Assembly (NCBI GenBank): GCA_910586715.1
Contig: CAJUJG010000056.1
Span: 8,010 to 23,303, forward strand
DNA: 15,294 bases
Source: an uncultured Lachnospiraceae bacterium
GTDB taxonomy: Bacteria > Bacillota > Clostridia > Lachnospirales > Lachnospiraceae
Direction: 5' to 3'
The position numbers were made by a program, and so were the translations under genes. The notes under the pieces are model-generated. The model was not told where the DNA came from, did not search any database, and saw only the letters and a program-made list of their open reading frames with translations. Below, one piece after another: positions 14,022 to 15,294 of the stretch. The stretch's first letter is position 1, and every line of letters begins with the position of its first letter.

Positions 14022-15294
14022 ATGAAAGACGAACAGAAAAAGCGGGAGAAACGCCGCCGCAGGCGTGTCAGAAACCAGTTGCTGGCATATATGACGCTCA
14101 TGGTGCTTGCGGTGACGGCGCTTGTTGCATTATATTTTGGCGCTAACGGCGTAATCCGGTATATTAAAAACTATAATGATAAAGTAAATGAAGTAATCGC
14201 GGAGGCGGAATCGGACGCAGCGGCAGAGCTTGCGAGTGCAGCATTGCAGGAGCAGAGCGAGCCGGAAAGCAGCAGTGCGGTGTATGAAGAGAAGGAATAC
14301 TCCTCTGAGCTGTCGGATGACCCTTTAGGCGAGTTGGTTGATACGCTTTTGCAGGAGATGACCGTTGAAGAGATGGTAGCGGGCATGTTTCTTGTGACAC
14401 CCGAGTCGTTGACAGGTGTGCAGACAGTGGTTCAGGCGGGTGAAGGCACGAAGAATGCGATTGTCCAAAAGCCTGTTGGAGGGCTTGTATATTCGGCAAA
14501 AAATTTTCAGTCCGGAGAGCAGTTTCAAAAGATGCTGGCAAATACAAAAGGCTTTTGTGAATATCCACTGTTTTTTGCAGTGACGGCTGAGTGCGGAGCG
14601 GATGCAGATTTTGGGATTGCGGACACGAAGAAAGCGTCGGAGATTACGGGAACGGATCAGGCATCGGAGGCATATGGTGTGATAGCAGAAACACTTGCAA
14701 GCTATGGAGTCAATATGAATTTTGCTCCTGTATCTGAGATTGTGCCTGACGACGGCGACAGCAGTCTTCAGGGAAGAACATTTGGTTCGGATGCCGCTTC
14801 GGTCGCCCCTTTGGTAAGTGCGTCCGTGCAGGCGATGCAGGCTCAGGGCGTAAGCGCTGTGCTGCAAAAATTTCCTGGATCAGGGACAGAACAAAAGACG
14901 CTTGAGGAGCTGAAAAACAGTGAATTTCTGATTTATGAAGCGGCAATCAGGGATGGCGTGGATTGTATCATGGTATCGAATATAAGTTCTAAAGGCATGA
15001 CAGACAGTGATACGCCTGATTCTCTGTCAGGCGCAATGATTACGGAAGTGCTTCGCGGAGATTTAGGTTTTGACGGTGTGGTGATAACAGATGCACTTGA
15101 CGATACAGCAGTCACAAAAAAGTATACGCCTGCCGAGGCGGCAGTTGCGGCAATTGAGGCGGGGGCAGATGTATTGTACAGACCGTCGGATTACGAGGCG
15201 GCGTATGAGGGCGTTATACAGGCGATTGCTGAAGGAACAATTTCTAAGGAACGTATTTATGAGTCGCTTGTCCGGATTTACCGGGTGAAGTATC
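14022..15294 (+). CDS. Membrane-anchored family 3 glycoside hydrolase, NagZ-like, 3' end cut by window
   Basis: An open frame of 424 residues with no stop before the window ends. A very basic N-terminus (KKREKRRRRRVRNQ) leads into a membrane segment (about 20-41), then an acidic Ser-rich linker (about 55-100), which predicts an extracytoplasmic anchored enzyme. The GH3 barrel follows: GGLVYSAKN, NMNFAPVSEI, GRTFGSD (Arg252), and VVITDALDDTAV with the expected nucleophile Asp357. NagZ-type GH3 enzymes release N-acetylglucosamine from wall fragments. The usual KHFPGHG-DTxxDSH segment, which carries the acid/base Asp-His dyad, reads QKFPGSGTEQ here (282-291) and lacks that loop. Activity is therefore doubtful or altered. 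Start: ATG 14022 with GGGGAG close upstream; co-transcription with glyA is likely. The C-terminal RIYESLVRIYRVKY resembles the end of NagZ, so little is probably missing. Confidence 0.88.
   Translation, partial: MKDEQKKREKRRRRRVRNQLLAYMTLMVLAVTALVALYFGANGVIRYIKNYNDKVNEVIAEAESDAAAELASAALQEQSEPESSSAVYEEKEYSSELSDDPLGELVDTLLQEMTVEEMVAGMFLVTPESLTGVQTVVQAGEGTKNAIVQKPVGGLVYSAKNFQSGEQFQKMLANTKGFCEYPLFFAVTAECGADADFGIADTKKASEITGTDQASEAYGVIAETLASYGVNMNFAPVSEIVPDDGDSSLQGRTFGSDAASVAPLVSASVQAMQAQGVSAVLQKFPGSGTEQKTLEELKNSEFLIYEAAIRDGVDCIMVSNISSKGMTDSDTPDSLSGAMITEVLRGDLGFDGVVITDALDDTAVTKKYTPAEAAVAAIEAGADVLYRPSDYEAAYEGVIQAIAEGTISKERIYESLVRIYRVKY

Noticed and set aside
14164..14867. Antisense open frames at the right edge
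   Set aside because: The plus strand here is one continuous 424-codon frame with clear GH3 motifs; the opposite frames are Ser/Arg/His-rich shadows.

Overview
The window looks like chromosomal DNA from a low-to-moderate GC Firmicute of the class Clostridia, most likely a Lachnospiraceae-type gut anaerobe. This is inferred from strong AGGAGG-type ribosome sites, TTGACA/TATAAT promoters (several with an extended TGn -10), the clostridial form of HtpG (NGCDA in place of NASDA), a HrcA-type CIRCE operator and the overall gene content. No family or database search was possible, so the lineage is tentative. I see no rRNA, tRNA, CRISPR array, insertion sequence or phage gene. The window holds eleven protein genes; the last runs off the right edge.

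Left part (1-8990), protein quality control plus envelope modification. clpB (231-2819, +) has its own sigma-A promoter and ends at a strong bidirectional terminator. Facing it is a two-gene minus-strand operon (5219 down to 2875) of an MBOAT O-acyltransferase and a membrane-anchored SGNH/GDSL protein, a typical pair for O-acylating a cell-surface polymer. Divergent from it is a lipoprotein parvulin foldase (PrsA-like, 5458-6516), then htpG (6680-8827). A perfect CIRCE operator lies between these two, just upstream of the htpG promoter, so htpG should belong to the HrcA heat-shock regulon. Three folding or disaggregation factors (ClpB, PrsA-like, HtpG) thus sit within 9 kb. After htpG comes a GC-rich 114-base element that can fold into a three-way junction, followed by a bidirectional terminator shared with a convergent unknown gene (9550 down to 9011).

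Right part (9551-15294), all on the plus strand. pilT, a type IV pilus retraction ATPase, stands alone with its own promoter and terminator. Next come a DUF1653 protein with an unexplained C-terminal half and a family 2 glycosyltransferase, probably co-transcribed. glyA (serine hydroxymethyltransferase) has its own promoter and is followed after 46 bases by a membrane-anchored family 3 glycoside hydrolase of the NagZ type, cut by the window edge. That enzyme keeps the nucleophile motif but appears to have lost the NagZ acid/base Asp-His loop.

Most of the window is ordinary housekeeping sequence. The points most worth a second look are the CIRCE-htpG arrangement, the altered GH3 active site and the structured element after htpG.
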